Source: Chrysochromulina parva
Taxonomy: Eukaryota > Haptophyta > Prymnesiales > Chrysochromulinaceae
DNA: 17,735 nucleotides
Direction of reading: 5' to 3'
Assembly (NCBI GenBank): GCA_002887195.1
Contig: PJAB01001056.1
Span: 1 to 17,735 of the forward strand
A program made the translations under genes and the position numbers. Below are positions 7,781 through 16,022 of the stretch, piece by piece (position 1 is the first letter of the stretch; each line of letters begins with the position of its first letter). The notes under the pieces were generated by a model. That model was not told where the DNA came from and made no database searches. It worked only from the letters and a program-made list of their open reading frames with translations.

Positions 7781-8108
7781 CCCTTGCAGCGTGTGTCAGC
7801 CCGGGGCCGACTGCGTCGCGACGATGCCGACGTGCCTGGGCGCATCATGTGCGCGCCTGTGAATTCGCCTTTGTGCCGGTGTGAACGTAACACAGTTCGA
7901 GGCAAGACGCCGAGACCGGAAGCGCGCGCGCATCACCACACACTGCGTACCAGTATTAAAGCCCCTGAACGGTCCCGCCGCCACGTGGTTGGCGGTTCTT
8001 GGGTTGTCCAGTTACAAATCTCCGAGCTGCAAATCTCTCTCACCCGCCGCTGCGCCTTACTGTTCCATCTTGGCCATACGCAATCCCCACGCCAGCCCAC
8101 GCTGCGAC
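7781..8108. other. Upstream region of PRMT10 and 3' flank of the TTL-like gene
   Basis: This 328-base gap separates two co-oriented minus-strand genes. It should contain the PRMT10 promoter and the 3' UTR of the upstream TTL-like gene. It holds one copy of a 27-base repeat that duplicates the TTL-like gene's 3' end. No other gene is supported. Confidence 0.5.
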
Positions 8109-8127
8109 TTACTGTGCCATCTTGGCC
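8049..8127 (-). repeat. 27-bp direct repeat duplicating the 3' end of the TTL-like gene
   Basis: 8049-8075 and 8101-8127 match at 25 of 27 positions. The second copy carries the last codons and the TAA stop of the TTL-like gene (AKMAQ-stop). The first lies 52 bases further into the 3' flank and would read AKMEQ-stop. Confidence 0.88.
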
Positions 8128-10013
8128 TGAGCATCATACGCGGCTACGATGGCATCGCTGTCGCTGCAGCGCTGGCCACGGCCAGGACCGTTGGGTGCCC
8201 CGAACAGGCGACCGTTTCCGACCGGCCACCGTGGCGTGCTGCGCTCCGATGGCTTGGCCGCGACGCCACCCCAAGCATCGACCGCCGGGGGATTGGCCGA
8301 GAGCACGTCCAGCCCAGGCAGGAGCAGGTTCAGATCGTTGAGCTGCTTCGCAAACGTACGGTCGCGCTCGTCGGCGAGCCATTCCATCGCGTGTGGCTTC
8401 GCACGCGCAGGGGTCGGCCAAGTGCGCCTGAATCCAAGCACCGATGCAAACCCCTGCGTGCGCAGGAATGTCAGCAGATCGCGCTCGTTAGGCCTGCTTC
8501 CCATTTGTTGCGCGTGCTCGCCGAGCGATGCATTGATAACACGACGGTGAAAGTCGTCGGCCGCACGATCGACGAGCAACGGCGCCATCGCCAGCGTCAT
8601 TCCCGAGTAGATGCCTATCGCGCCTGCGCGATCAACTGCCTCGTGCCAAAAGTAGCCGGCGCGCTTCCAGTTTGGCATGAGCAGATTCTCGTAGAGGTAC
8701 GCGCGCCCGTCTGCAGCAAAGCCTACATCGGCTGAGAAGAGAGTCGACCAGCGCGAGAGAGGCGCGCCGTTGGCCTCGCGCTGGAAGCGGCGTTGCTCGA
8801 CAATGAACTCTCGGATGAGCGCTTCGTCGACCGATTGCCACACCCGCTTGGGCTGCAAGCCCGCTTTCTCCGCAACGTGGTCGAGCCGGCGCAACGTGCC
8901 GCTCGTTGCAAAGCCCCTTTCATCGTGATCAATGTCGAAGACGTCCGCAACGGTCAGGCAGATGCAGCACTTTGGGTCGCGAATGACGTGTTGCTGCATG
9001 CCCGCTCCGCAAGTTCGAGCAGCCTCGTACGAGACTGCATCGCGCCAAGCTGGCGGGGTCTTGGGAGGCGTGGACTCGCATTTCGCCTCCACACCACGGT
9101 TGATGTTCCACATGGCACCATTCCTCGCATCGAAATCGACCGCAGTCGAGTAGTTGAACCACGGCGTGCCGCCGCGGAAAAAGCCGTAGCGCGACGTCCA
9201 GATGCGCAGTGGCTCCCACTGCACCAATCCGAAAATGCGCACCTCGACGCGCGTCTGAACCGGCGCACCCAGGTGCGTGCCGTGCTGCAGCAGCGGCGGA
9301 TCAACATAGCGCAGCAGAAGCAACTCATGGTTGTGCAGGCTGGCGGCGACGTTGGCCTTCAGGGCAGACTGGTGGTTCATCGGGTACATGAACTGACCGG
9401 CGGCCGCAACTTTCTTGGTCGCCACCTTGCGAGTCAACCAACGGGGCATCGTCGACTGGGCGTAGGTGGCTGACTTGACGACTGATGGCGCAGATTCGAT
9501 GAGGGAGCGGTACTCAGTACCCGCTGACACACCGCTGCGCGACGGGTCCTTAGTCACGCACGGCGGCGCAAACCGTTGCCAGGGGTCGCCAGTGAGATTG
9601 GCAAGTCCTTCGGACATCTTGCAGAAGATGGCCTTGCGTGGACCCTCTAAGACGTGCTTGCCGGGTGGCCCAATCAGGACCACATCTGCTGTAGCCGACG
9701 AGGCACCTCGCTCCCACTCAAGAGTGCTGTCGTGCCCATTTTCTGTAAGCGGCTGGTGATCGTTCGTCAGAGTGAGGTATGCGAATGGTTGGCCGGCTTG
9801 CTGCAGGCGCTGCGCGGCTGCCAGTCCCGTCTTTGTCAAGTCCGAAAAGCCCAGCAACGCTGTGAAGTTCTTTGCGAAGGTTACGTGGCCATGGTTCTTC
9901 GTCATGCGGTTCATCACAAATTCGGCCTTAGATTCTGCAAGCTGCTGGGGTGTCTTGATCCAGCTGAAGTAGTCAGCGGCACCGAGCGGGCTGGGCGCTG
10001 ACTTGCCCATCAT
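8109..10013 (-). CDS. Tubulin-tyrosine-ligase-like (ATP-grasp-like) protein, 634 aa
   Basis: Probably a TTL-like member of the ATP-grasp superfamily. Family members ligate an amino acid (Tyr, Glu or Gly) to a protein tail using ATP; the substrate here is unknown. The central part shows LLLLRYVDPPLL, VEVRIFGLVQWEPLRIWTSR and GFFRGGTPWFNYS, comparable to the TTL block Y-x-x-x-P-L-L...K-F-D-L-R-x-Y-V-L-V. Towards the C-terminus, SADVGFAADGRAYLYE and NLLMP recall the TTL D...Y-L-x-E-x-N-x-x-P block, but the E-x-N spacing is not canonical, so activity is uncertain. Nine or more cysteines (PPCVTKD, KCCICL) and several N-x-S/T sites could fit a lumenal protein, though no signal peptide is seen; an N-terminal exon may be missing. 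ATG at 10011-10013 is the first ATG of the frame. Confidence 0.6.
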   Translation of the reverse strand: MMGKSAPSPLGAADYFSWIKTPQQLAESKAEFVMNRMTKNHGHVTFAKNFTALLGFSDLTKTGLAAAQRLQQAGQPFAYLTLTNDHQPLTENGHDSTLEWERGASSATADVVLIGPPGKHVLEGPRKAIFCKMSEGLANLTGDPWQRFAPPCVTKDPSRSGVSAGTEYRSLIESAPSVVKSATYAQSTMPRWLTRKVATKKVAAAGQFMYPMNHQSALKANVAASLHNHELLLLRYVDPPLLQHGTHLGAPVQTRVEVRIFGLVQWEPLRIWTSRYGFFRGGTPWFNYSTAVDFDARNGAMWNINRGVEAKCESTPPKTPPAWRDAVSYEAARTCGAGMQQHVIRDPKCCICLTVADVFDIDHDERGFATSGTLRRLDHVAEKAGLQPKRVWQSVDEALIREFIVEQRRFQREANGAPLSRWSTLFSADVGFAADGRAYLYENLLMPNWKRAGYFWHEAVDRAGAIGIYSGMTLAMAPLLVDRAADDFHRRVINASLGEHAQQMGSRPNERDLLTFLRTQGFASVLGFRRTWPTPARAKPHAMEWLADERDRTFAKQLNDLNLLLPGLDVLSANPPAVDAWGGVAAKPSERSTPRWPVGNGRLFGAPNGPGRGQRCSDSDAIVAAYDAQAKMAQ

Positions 10014-10535
10014 GCCCAGGGTCACGTGGACGCAACGAAAATCTGTCGGGGACTCGCGCCATCAAAACGTCCGTAATCCTAAATACCGGTACCGGTAGCG
10101 CGCTTCGCGCCCGTGTCGACCCACTTGCCAACTTCCGGTTCACTGGGAGAACTCCGCCTCTCCCCCACCTTCCGCCGATTAACGGCCTGTGTATAGTGTA
10201 TATCGATAGTGTATATAGCAGGCTGTGTCCGGGGCCACACGGGGCCACCTTTCGCCTCCGCCCTTTCGGTACTCGGCGGTACGATCAGTGGCAACAGCGC
10301 TCAGCAGCTCGCTCTATGGCTGTACAAACCAAAGTCAAAGTGCACGCGGGTTCTAAAGTGCACACTCGTACACAGAACGTGCGGGAATGGGCCGGGTCCG
10401 GAGCTTTATAGGTAGCTGGTAGGAGCTCAGTACGTCAGTTAGTACGAGCCGCTGTCCGAGTCCGTCCGGCACGGAGCACAACGTTTTTCTTAATTTTTCT
10501 ACCGTGGCGGTGGGGCGAACTCATGGGCGAACTCT
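10014..10535. promoter_or_regulatory. Upstream region of the TTL-like gene with palindrome and TATA-like repeats
   Basis: No gene is supported in these 522 bases. A 14-base perfect palindrome TACCGGTACCGGTA lies at 10084-10097. The 11-mer ATAGTGTATAT occurs twice, at 10193-10203 and 10206-10216, forming a TATA-like AT-rich patch about 180-205 bases upstream of the TTL-like ATG. A 17-mer at 10113-10129 recurs inside a CDS at 15194-15210. The side nearer 10535 is the 3' flank of the next minus-strand gene. Promoter function is inferred from position. Confidence 0.45.
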
Positions 10536-11888
10536 CTAGACATGCGACACTGTCTTAGCCTCATGCTTAGCTTGCACTCGCACTCGCGGGGCAGAGGGTG
10601 CGAGGACTCGGGGCGATAGCCCATGCGATAGCCTATCCGACGGCAGTTGGAGTGAGCGCAGCGGCGCATCCGGGTAGTCCAATCGCGGCTCATCTTCAAG
10701 CCCTTGTTCTCGGCTGCTTATGGCACCCTGCTGCAGTCGCTGCAGTCGCTGCTGCTGCGGCTGCTGCGGCTGCTGGGGCTGCTGGGGCTGCTGCGGCTGC
10801 TGGGCACGAACCCTCGCCCAGCTGCCAGCCCGTGCCGAAGCCGGTTGCGCCCGATCGGTCAGCAGAGCCTGCGCCGCGCCCCCGAAGGCGTTGACGACCA
10901 CGGTCTGGCGCGGCGCCGACGAGATGTGCCACTCGTGCTTGCTGAGGAGCACGCGGGGTCGGCTGCGCCTATGGGGGTCCGAGGAGGTCTCGACAAGGGT
11001 GAACGCGCCTTTGGGGTGTGTGCGTGGGTCTGGCAGGCCGATTGAGGTAGCAAGCCACATTGAGTCGTGTCCGGCACGCGCCACACGCGTGTCAGTCGAG
11101 CGGGTAGGGTACATGAACCGATGCGCCGGGGCCGAGGCTAGCCGACCGAGTGGCACCGTGGGCTTCACCGTGTGCGGCATCGGCGCTTCAGGTGGCACTG
11201 GGGATGGCGCCGTCGCGCGCTTCTGGTCGCGCACTAACAAATAAGCATGATATCCCACAGTGCCCTCGTCTCGCCAATACCATTGCCACGCGTCCGTGGT
11301 ACTCGAAATGTGTTGGTGCAGCGAGCGCAGGTAGATGGCGTACTCTTCGGCAACGATTGTCTCCGTGATCGCGTCCGCGATTTGGAAGAGAAAGTCTAGA
11401 AAGTCTGCGCGAGAGACGCCGCCCGCAGGGTCGGCAAGGCTCTCGTAGTCTGCAACAGACGATGCGTGGAGTGCCGGGCCGTCGACATGGTCCTTACTCA
11501 TGGCCCTCGATAAGAGCATCGCACCCCGCAGAAAGCTCAAACGGTCCAGCTCCATATCGCAGCTCGTTGAGTTTTGGACCGTGCGCCACCACCGCGACAG
11601 CTGATGTACAATGGAGGGGTGTAGCCGGAGCCGCATGCGGGCACGAACCGCACTGATCGGCATGGTGGCGCTGCCACCGCCACCCCTGCGCCAAAAAGGT
11701 AAGCGCAAGAGCTCGAGATCGCCCGTGCCCACCACCAGTCCTCTGTGTGCTGGCTTGGGCACGAGCGGTGACTCGGTCAAGTCACAGAGGACTTGAGATT
11801 TGTCCTTCTCATGCTGCGTGCGCCATTTCTCCATCATCCGAAGCGCCACATCTACGCCGAGAGTTTTCTCAACGACCTGCCGCACCAT
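10536..11888 (-). CDS. Protist-type protein of unknown function, about 450 aa, N-terminus uncertain
   Basis: No named family is recognised. A helical, charged N-terminus (VRQVVEKTLGVDVALRMMEK) leads to LHPSIVHQLSRWWRTVQN. Next comes an acidic then hydrophobic block, SRADFLDFLFQIADAITETI, followed by VAEEYAIYLRSLHQHI; this resembles, from memory, a helical module seen in many protist proteins of unknown function. The C-terminal half is Pro/Arg-rich with Gln-Gln-Pro repeats (10733-10800 region) and looks disordered. The only ATG-initiated start near the beginning is 11886-11888. However, the same frame continues upstream past one TGA (11925-11927) into protein-like sequence, so the annotated start may be false and an exon may be missing. 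The stop is TAG at 10536-10538. Confidence 0.7.
   Translation of the reverse strand: MVRQVVEKTLGVDVALRMMEKWRTQHEKDKSQVLCDLTESPLVPKPAHRGLVVGTGDLELLRLPFWRRGGGGSATMPISAVRARMRLRLHPSIVHQLSRWWRTVQNSTSCDMELDRLSFLRGAMLLSRAMSKDHVDGPALHASSVADYESLADPAGGVSRADFLDFLFQIADAITETIVAEEYAIYLRSLHQHISSTTDAWQWYWRDEGTVGYHAYLLVRDQKRATAPSPVPPEAPMPHTVKPTVPLGRLASAPAHRFMYPTRSTDTRVARAGHDSMWLATSIGLPDPRTHPKGAFTLVETSSDPHRRSRPRVLLSKHEWHISSAPRQTVVVNAFGGAAQALLTDRAQPASARAGSWARVRAQQPQQPQQPQQPQQPQQQRLQRLQQGAISSREQGLEDEPRLDYPDAPLRSLQLPSDRLSHGLSPRVLAPSAPRVRVQAKHEAKTVSHV
10733..10804 (-). repeat. Imperfect (CAG CAG CCC)n repeat coding Gln-Gln-Pro
   Basis: Plus-strand GCTGCTGGG/GCTGCTGCGG units encode QQP repeats and a Gln/Arg/Leu-rich tail in the minus-strand protein. 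Confidence 0.8.
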
Positions 11889-12461
11889 CACCTGGAGCTC
11901 TCTCCTTGTAAGGCCCGGGGAGCGTCACAGGCCGGAGACGAGAACGAACAGCGTGTCCACGGCGGCCGCCTTGAGAGTGCGCGGGCCACCACGTGCATTG
12001 AAGACGACGCAAGAGCGACGCTGGACTGTGAACGACGTTATGAAACAGACAGCAAGAGACCGGAGGGAAACAAGCCTAATCAGCACGGACAGTTGACAAG
12101 CCCCGAACCCACGACAAGCAACGAAGAAAACAAGCAGGTTTCCATACCCGTGTCCCCTGTGTCACCACCACATGCCGTCCCATGTTGCATGTACCGGTAC
12201 CCATGTCGCATGCCACCATACTCTCACGCCGACATCCCCTTCAAATCCCCCCACCGCAATTCAGGGGGTCCCGCCAATAGGCAGGTAGCTTGGTCAGTTA
12301 CCAATCTCTCCCTGAGTGTGAGCTTGTACACCATGGTAACCGACAGTTACCAAATTCAGCCTAGTGCGAAAGAGAATCATGAAGTGTGAATGAGTATGGC
12401 TCTTTGGCTGTGAATCACACACCGCTCTATTAGGCAGGTGCCTTACAGCATCCATGTTCCA
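11889..12461. other. Intergenic stretch with a possible upstream exon and hairpins
   Basis: On the minus strand, the frame of the gene ending at 10536 is open from 12161 back to a TGA at 11925-11927. The part nearest the gene (about 12030-11928) looks coding (RSCVVFNARGGPRTLKAAAV, then DTLFVLVSGL). There is no ATG in this open segment, so a further exon would be needed. Further right are a GTACCGGTAC palindrome (12191-12200) flanked by CATGTTGCATG and CATGTCGCATG, the repeat CAGTTACCAA at 12295-12304 and 12344-12353, and the inverted repeat TGGTAAC/GTTACCA (12334-12352). This should also include the 3' flank of the GT31-like gene. Confidence 0.4.
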
Positions 12462-13571
12462 TCACTTTGTAAACCCCGCCGCGCGCCGATGGTGCTGCCA
12501 CTCTCGCAAGTATACGCTTCCATTCTTTATCGGATGCAGCGCGAGGAGCCGCGCCTTGCAGATTGGCCACTCCTTGAGATAACGGACAAAGCACCGCTCG
12601 GTCAGCTGGTGCACGCCGCCGAGCAGATGGGCGCACAGCCCGACGGCCGCATCTTCGTGCTGCGGTGAGTGCTCGCACGCGCCCGGCTCCTTGCTTGACC
12701 ATCCGTAGCACTGGATGCTAGAGACGCGGCGTACGCACTGCTTGCTTGCCATGGCGACGACAGCGGCACGCGAAAGTACATATGTGCCGCCGTGCCCGTA
12801 TCCTACAGCGCTTTTGGAGCGATTGGCGGCGCTCAGCGACTCAAGCATGAAGGCCGCTCGCGCTGCATGGGGAGACTTAGGACCCGATGCTGAGGGACTG
12901 TCCGCGCGCCAGAACCTCGAGACTCGCATTTCGTGCAAGTCGGGCACCCGCAGCGGGTTGATAGAGGCCTCCAGATGCTGCCATTGCACGGTGCTGCGCA
13001 AACACACCAGCTTGCCGCATGGTTTTCCCGCCGATGAGCAATATGACCTGCCGCGGACGCGGACGCCCTCGCAACGCCTGTACTCATACGTCCGCAGCGC
13101 GTTGCCGGCATAAATCACCACCTGCTTAGGATCGAGCGCGACTGCACTCGCTAACGAGCGTACGTACGAATCGACCTGCGCAGGAAGCAGCAGCGCGTCC
13201 GTGTCCACCTTGACGACGAATTCTGTGCCGCTGAAGGCCTCGTTCAGCCAGTCGAGGAGCGCGATGGTGCCTCGAGCACACGTGAGGGAGTACCGTGTGT
13301 CGTTGTTGTAGCGATCACACACGCCACCCCATAGACAGCGCGAGTGAATCGCAGCTGGAACCATTGTCGTGTACGACACTGGCAACGTGCCCTGAGCTCC
13401 CGATGGTTTCGAGCAATCGAGAAGAATCGCTACATCGGAGGAGGCCTGAGGTAGCAGGGGCACCCACGTTGCAAAGGCACATCCAAGCATCTCGCCAGCG
13501 TGGCAGGCAGTGAATGGTGCCTGCGTGATGTTTGCTGGTGGTCGAGCGAGCATTGCGAAGGTGATCCTCAT
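12462..13571 (-). CDS. GT31/Fringe-like glycosyltransferase, 369 aa
   Basis: Resembles the C1GALT1/Fringe branch of family GT31, type II Golgi enzymes that add beta-1,3-linked galactose or GlcNAc. FVVKVDTDALLLP contains the metal-binding DTD (residues 123-125). GGTYVLSRAAV (261-271) matches the family's GGAGYVLS block, and HEDAAVGLC (305-313) matches E-D-V-x-x-G-x-C, with the acidic pair near the active site. Paired cysteines and four N-x-S/T sites (Asn14, 90, 250 and 350) fit a lumenal protein. The N-terminus from ATG 13569-13571 lacks the expected membrane anchor, so either an upstream exon is missing or the protein is imported otherwise. Acceptor specificity cannot be read from the sequence. 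The stop is TGA at 12462-12464. Confidence 0.8.
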   Translation of the reverse strand: MRITFAMLARPPANITQAPFTACHAGEMLGCAFATWVPLLPQASSDVAILLDCSKPSGAQGTLPVSYTTMVPAAIHSRCLWGGVCDRYNNDTRYSLTCARGTIALLDWLNEAFSGTEFVVKVDTDALLLPAQVDSYVRSLASAVALDPKQVVIYAGNALRTYEYRRCEGVRVRGRSYCSSAGKPCGKLVCLRSTVQWQHLEASINPLRVPDLHEMRVSRFWRADSPSASGPKSPHAARAAFMLESLSAANRSKSAVGYGHGGTYVLSRAAVVAMASKQCVRRVSSIQCYGWSSKEPGACEHSPQHEDAAVGLCAHLLGGVHQLTERCFVRYLKEWPICKARLLALHPIKNGSVYLREWQHHRRAAGFTK

Positions 13572-13861
13572 TGATGCCTGTGAGATGGAAGAATCGTTTC
13601 GCTAACTAATCTTTTAATTTATAGGTAAGTTGGTCGGAGATATAATTATGGGTGCATGCAAATTTACATGTAGAGCAAAATTGACGCACAACTCTTCGAC
13701 ACAAACACCCAGCAGCACATACATGTAGCTTGCACATAGCTTGCACCCTTAGCTTGCACAAAGCTTGCACAAAGGTCAAAGCTTGCAAACACGAACATGT
13801 GGCACACACGCGGGTGCCTCGCGGCTCCGCACGCGACGAGCGTAAAGTTTGATCGCGCACC
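13572..13861 (-). promoter_or_regulatory. Upstream region of the glycosyltransferase gene with AGCTTGCA repeats
   Basis: AGCTTGCA occurs at 13727, 13738, 13751, 13762 and 13780, the first four being AGCTTGCAC, in an AT-richer 290-base gap between two co-oriented minus-strand genes. Spacings of 11-18 bases suggest a decayed tandem repeat. It lies about 155-215 bases upstream of the glycosyltransferase ATG, so a regulatory role is possible but unproven. Confidence 0.55.
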
Positions 13862-15826
13862 TTACTGCGCACCCTTCAGCGGCATATCTCCCAGGGAACG
13901 CAGACGTTCCTTGATATCAGGCACGAGGTCCGTGCACGCCCCAAAGTGCTCCGCGTGCAGCACTAAAAGCTTGCAGGCTGTCACCGCGATCGCCGACGTC
14001 GTGCGCGCCTTGCGATCGAGCATCGCCGTCTCCCCAAACGTCGGGAGCTCTCGAGGCTCAAGGCCGCGCCCAGACTGGCCCTGCTCGGCTGAGAGCGCTG
14101 CGAATCGGGTGCCGTCGCGCCGCCGCAGGTAAACCGACCCATGCATCAGGATGTACACCTTGTCCGGCGCGTAGCCAAGCCCGAAAATCTGGGCGCCCTC
14201 CTCGATCTCTTCGAATGTGAAGAGGGGCACTAGCGCACGGAGGGTCTTTGCTATCACCCCGTGGAAGAGTTGCATGCGCGAGAGCTCGCCGAACACGAAT
14301 GCATGGAAGATGCGCTTGGCGACTTTGGCAGCTGCCTTCGCGTCGAGCTTGAGGCTGCGAGCAAAGGTGTCGCCGCCCAGGATGGTATTGCTGGAGTTGA
14401 ACCGGATCACATCCACGTCGCTCATCGCCAACAGCGTCGACTCACGCGCACGTCCCACCAGTGTCTCAAGTCCGAAAAGCACATAGCCGCTCGTGCCCGT
14501 GGCATCGCTCGCGCCGCCGGTCTTGCCGCTGCCGCCTTGCTCGTCGGCCTTGCCGCTTCCACCTTGGCCGACACCCCGGATGGTGAAGTTCTCACGCGCC
14601 GAGAGCAGCTTCGGCTCGTCGGCACCGTATGCAGCGCTCGCCGTGTGCATGCTCGACTCCATGAGAGTTCCGCGCGTGAGCATGTAGAAGCACTGCGCAG
14701 GCGCTCCTTCACGATAGAGGACGTCATACCTCTTGTACGTACGGCGCGTGCCTGAGGAGGCAATGAGCCTCAAGTGCTGCGCGTCCACTTGTGCGAATAG
14801 GTCCGAACGCTTCAGTGCGTCGACAATCCGGCGCGTCTCCATCGCCACGCGCGTCAATTTCGCCAAGTCAACGAGAGGGGCGTTGGACGACTTGCTTCCA
14901 ATGGTGCGACCGAGGGCCACATCCTCCAGAGCCAACTTGATCGCCTGACGAAGCAGGCGGCGCATCTTTGCTCGGAGCTGGCACCGACGGCGCTTCTCCC
15001 TCTGCGCGGGCGTCGCCATCACTGCGACTGGCCCTGCCGTGACTGCCGCCGACGGTATCGACAGACCCGCAGCATCGACCTCATCGGACAAAGCGACTGC
15101 CACGGCTTGAGTAGTAGCAGACGACGCAGCCTCCGCGGGTAACTCCGCGGGTGGAGCGTCAGGAGCACTGCCGACAGTGTTGCCGGTGCCAAGTGTCGAC
15201 CCACTTGCCGCCCTGCCACGTGCCGTGCCACGTGCCGAGGCCGGCGGATGAGCCAATGCGCCAGGAGCGCGGGCGCGAAGTGCAAACCGTGGCGATGGGA
15301 CGAAGGGTCTGCGGACTAACGGTTGGGTTGGTGCGGTGATGGGGCGAGTTGCCCGACGACCGCGGCATTCGCCACTTTCATCAACGCCTGGAGCGTACTC
15401 GGGTCTCTCCAGCACAGGCATCGCCGCGCCTATCGGTGTTGGCGTGGGCCGATATGTCATGAGGACGTCTCGCTTTCTCGGTTGGAGATGGTAGATGGCC
15501 ACCAAATCGTCGTGCCGTTGCCCCTCAATTCCTTGCACGACCCCAAGTTTGTGCATGACTCGGACTTCGTGCCCGTCTAGCGAGCACGATGACACGACAG
15601 CAGGTCGCTTGGGTGGCTTTACGACTTGGCAAAGCCGTGAGACTGCGCTGACCAGTTTCTCACGGTTCACAATCGGGTTCTCGTTGGCAGTGACGGTCAG
15701 ATGATTGGGTGTGAGGACGCCGTCGCACGAATCATATATGGGCAAAGCTGCAGGAGCGACCAAATTGTGGGCTCGAACTGCCGCGTACGCATCGCCAGCG
15801 TAAAAACGCGCTGTGGACGGCAGCAT
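13862..15826 (-). CDS. Protein with two cyclic-nucleotide-binding domains, 654 aa
   Basis: The first 330 residues are a weakly conserved region, Pro/Arg/Ala-rich from about 130, followed by a basic helix (QREKRRRCQLRAKMRRLL). Two CNB-type beta-roll domains follow. CNB1, about 335-500, starts LKRSDLFAQVDAQHLRLIA and has YKRYDVLYREGAPAQCFYML, but contains a Gly/Ser-rich insertion (about 30 residues) and an imperfect phosphate cassette (FGLETLVGRARES). CNB2, about 515-640, has VYILMHGSVYLRRRDG and the cassette FGETAMLDRKARTTSAIA (597-614), with the Glu599 and Arg608 that contact the cyclic nucleotide in PKA-R and related proteins. There is no kinase, channel or membrane segment, so it may be a regulatory or flagellar cNMP sensor; that role is inference. 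The start is ATG at 15824-15826. It diverges from the SPOUT gene. Confidence 0.85.
   Translation of the reverse strand: MLPSTARFYAGDAYAAVRAHNLVAPAALPIYDSCDGVLTPNHLTVTANENPIVNREKLVSAVSRLCQVVKPPKRPAVVSSCSLDGHEVRVMHKLGVVQGIEGQRHDDLVAIYHLQPRKRDVLMTYRPTPTPIGAAMPVLERPEYAPGVDESGECRGRRATRPITAPTQPLVRRPFVPSPRFALRARAPGALAHPPASARGTARGRAASGSTLGTGNTVGSAPDAPPAELPAEAASSATTQAVAVALSDEVDAAGLSIPSAAVTAGPVAVMATPAQREKRRRCQLRAKMRRLLRQAIKLALEDVALGRTIGSKSSNAPLVDLAKLTRVAMETRRIVDALKRSDLFAQVDAQHLRLIASSGTRRTYKRYDVLYREGAPAQCFYMLTRGTLMESSMHTASAAYGADEPKLLSARENFTIRGVGQGGSGKADEQGGSGKTGGASDATGTSGYVLFGLETLVGRARESTLLAMSDVDVIRFNSSNTILGGDTFARSLKLDAKAAAKVAKRIFHAFVFGELSRMQLFHGVIAKTLRALVPLFTFEEIEEGAQIFGLGYAPDKVYILMHGSVYLRRRDGTRFAALSAEQGQSGRGLEPRELPTFGETAMLDRKARTTSAIAVTACKLLVLHAEHFGACTDLVPDIKERLRSLGDMPLKGAQ
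15194..15210 (+). repeat. 17-bp element shared with 10113-10129
   Basis: GTGTCGACCCACTTGCC occurs here, inside the CNB protein's disordered region, and at 10113-10129 in a gap upstream of the TTL-like gene. By a rough estimate an exact 17-mer match is unlikely by chance in a window of this size. Confidence 0.85.
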
Positions 15827-16022
15827 TGTGGACCAGCGGAATTAGAACCACTCGCATGTCAACAGAAAAACATGCAACGCAAAATCAACGGCCACCACTT
15901 ACATGTGACAGCCCAACTGCCTTTTCTACACACTCGGGGGAAGGGGGGGCTTACTTCAAGGCCAGTTACAGCTGGATTGCCTTCACACCTTCGTCGCCGC
16001 AATCCCGATTTTGCTGGCGACG
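15827..16022. promoter_or_regulatory. Divergent promoter region, CNB protein / SPOUT methyltransferase
   Basis: These 196 bases between the divergent ATGs at 15826 and 16023 must hold both upstream regions unless there are unseen exons. A CATGTCAACAG-type stretch and a G8-like run (15940-15949) are present, with no clear TATA box. Confidence 0.45.

Noticed and set aside
11925..11927. Selenocysteine at the in-frame TGA
   Set aside because: No known selenoprotein motif surrounds it, and the readthrough segment would begin with Arg-Ser-Pro-Gly rather than a redox motif.
12334..12352. Hairpin as a transcription terminator
   Set aside because: The 7-base stem has no following T run, and intrinsic terminators of this kind are bacterial; the sequence is eukaryotic.
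11811..12389. Plus-strand ORF of about 190 codons
   Set aside because: It overlaps the antisense of the N-terminus of the minus-strand gene, shows no domain and has unremarkable composition; cDNA evidence would be needed to accept it.
16011..16022. Earlier TTG start for the SPOUT gene
   Set aside because: Non-ATG initiation is unlikely here, and the ATG at 16023 is only four codons downstream.
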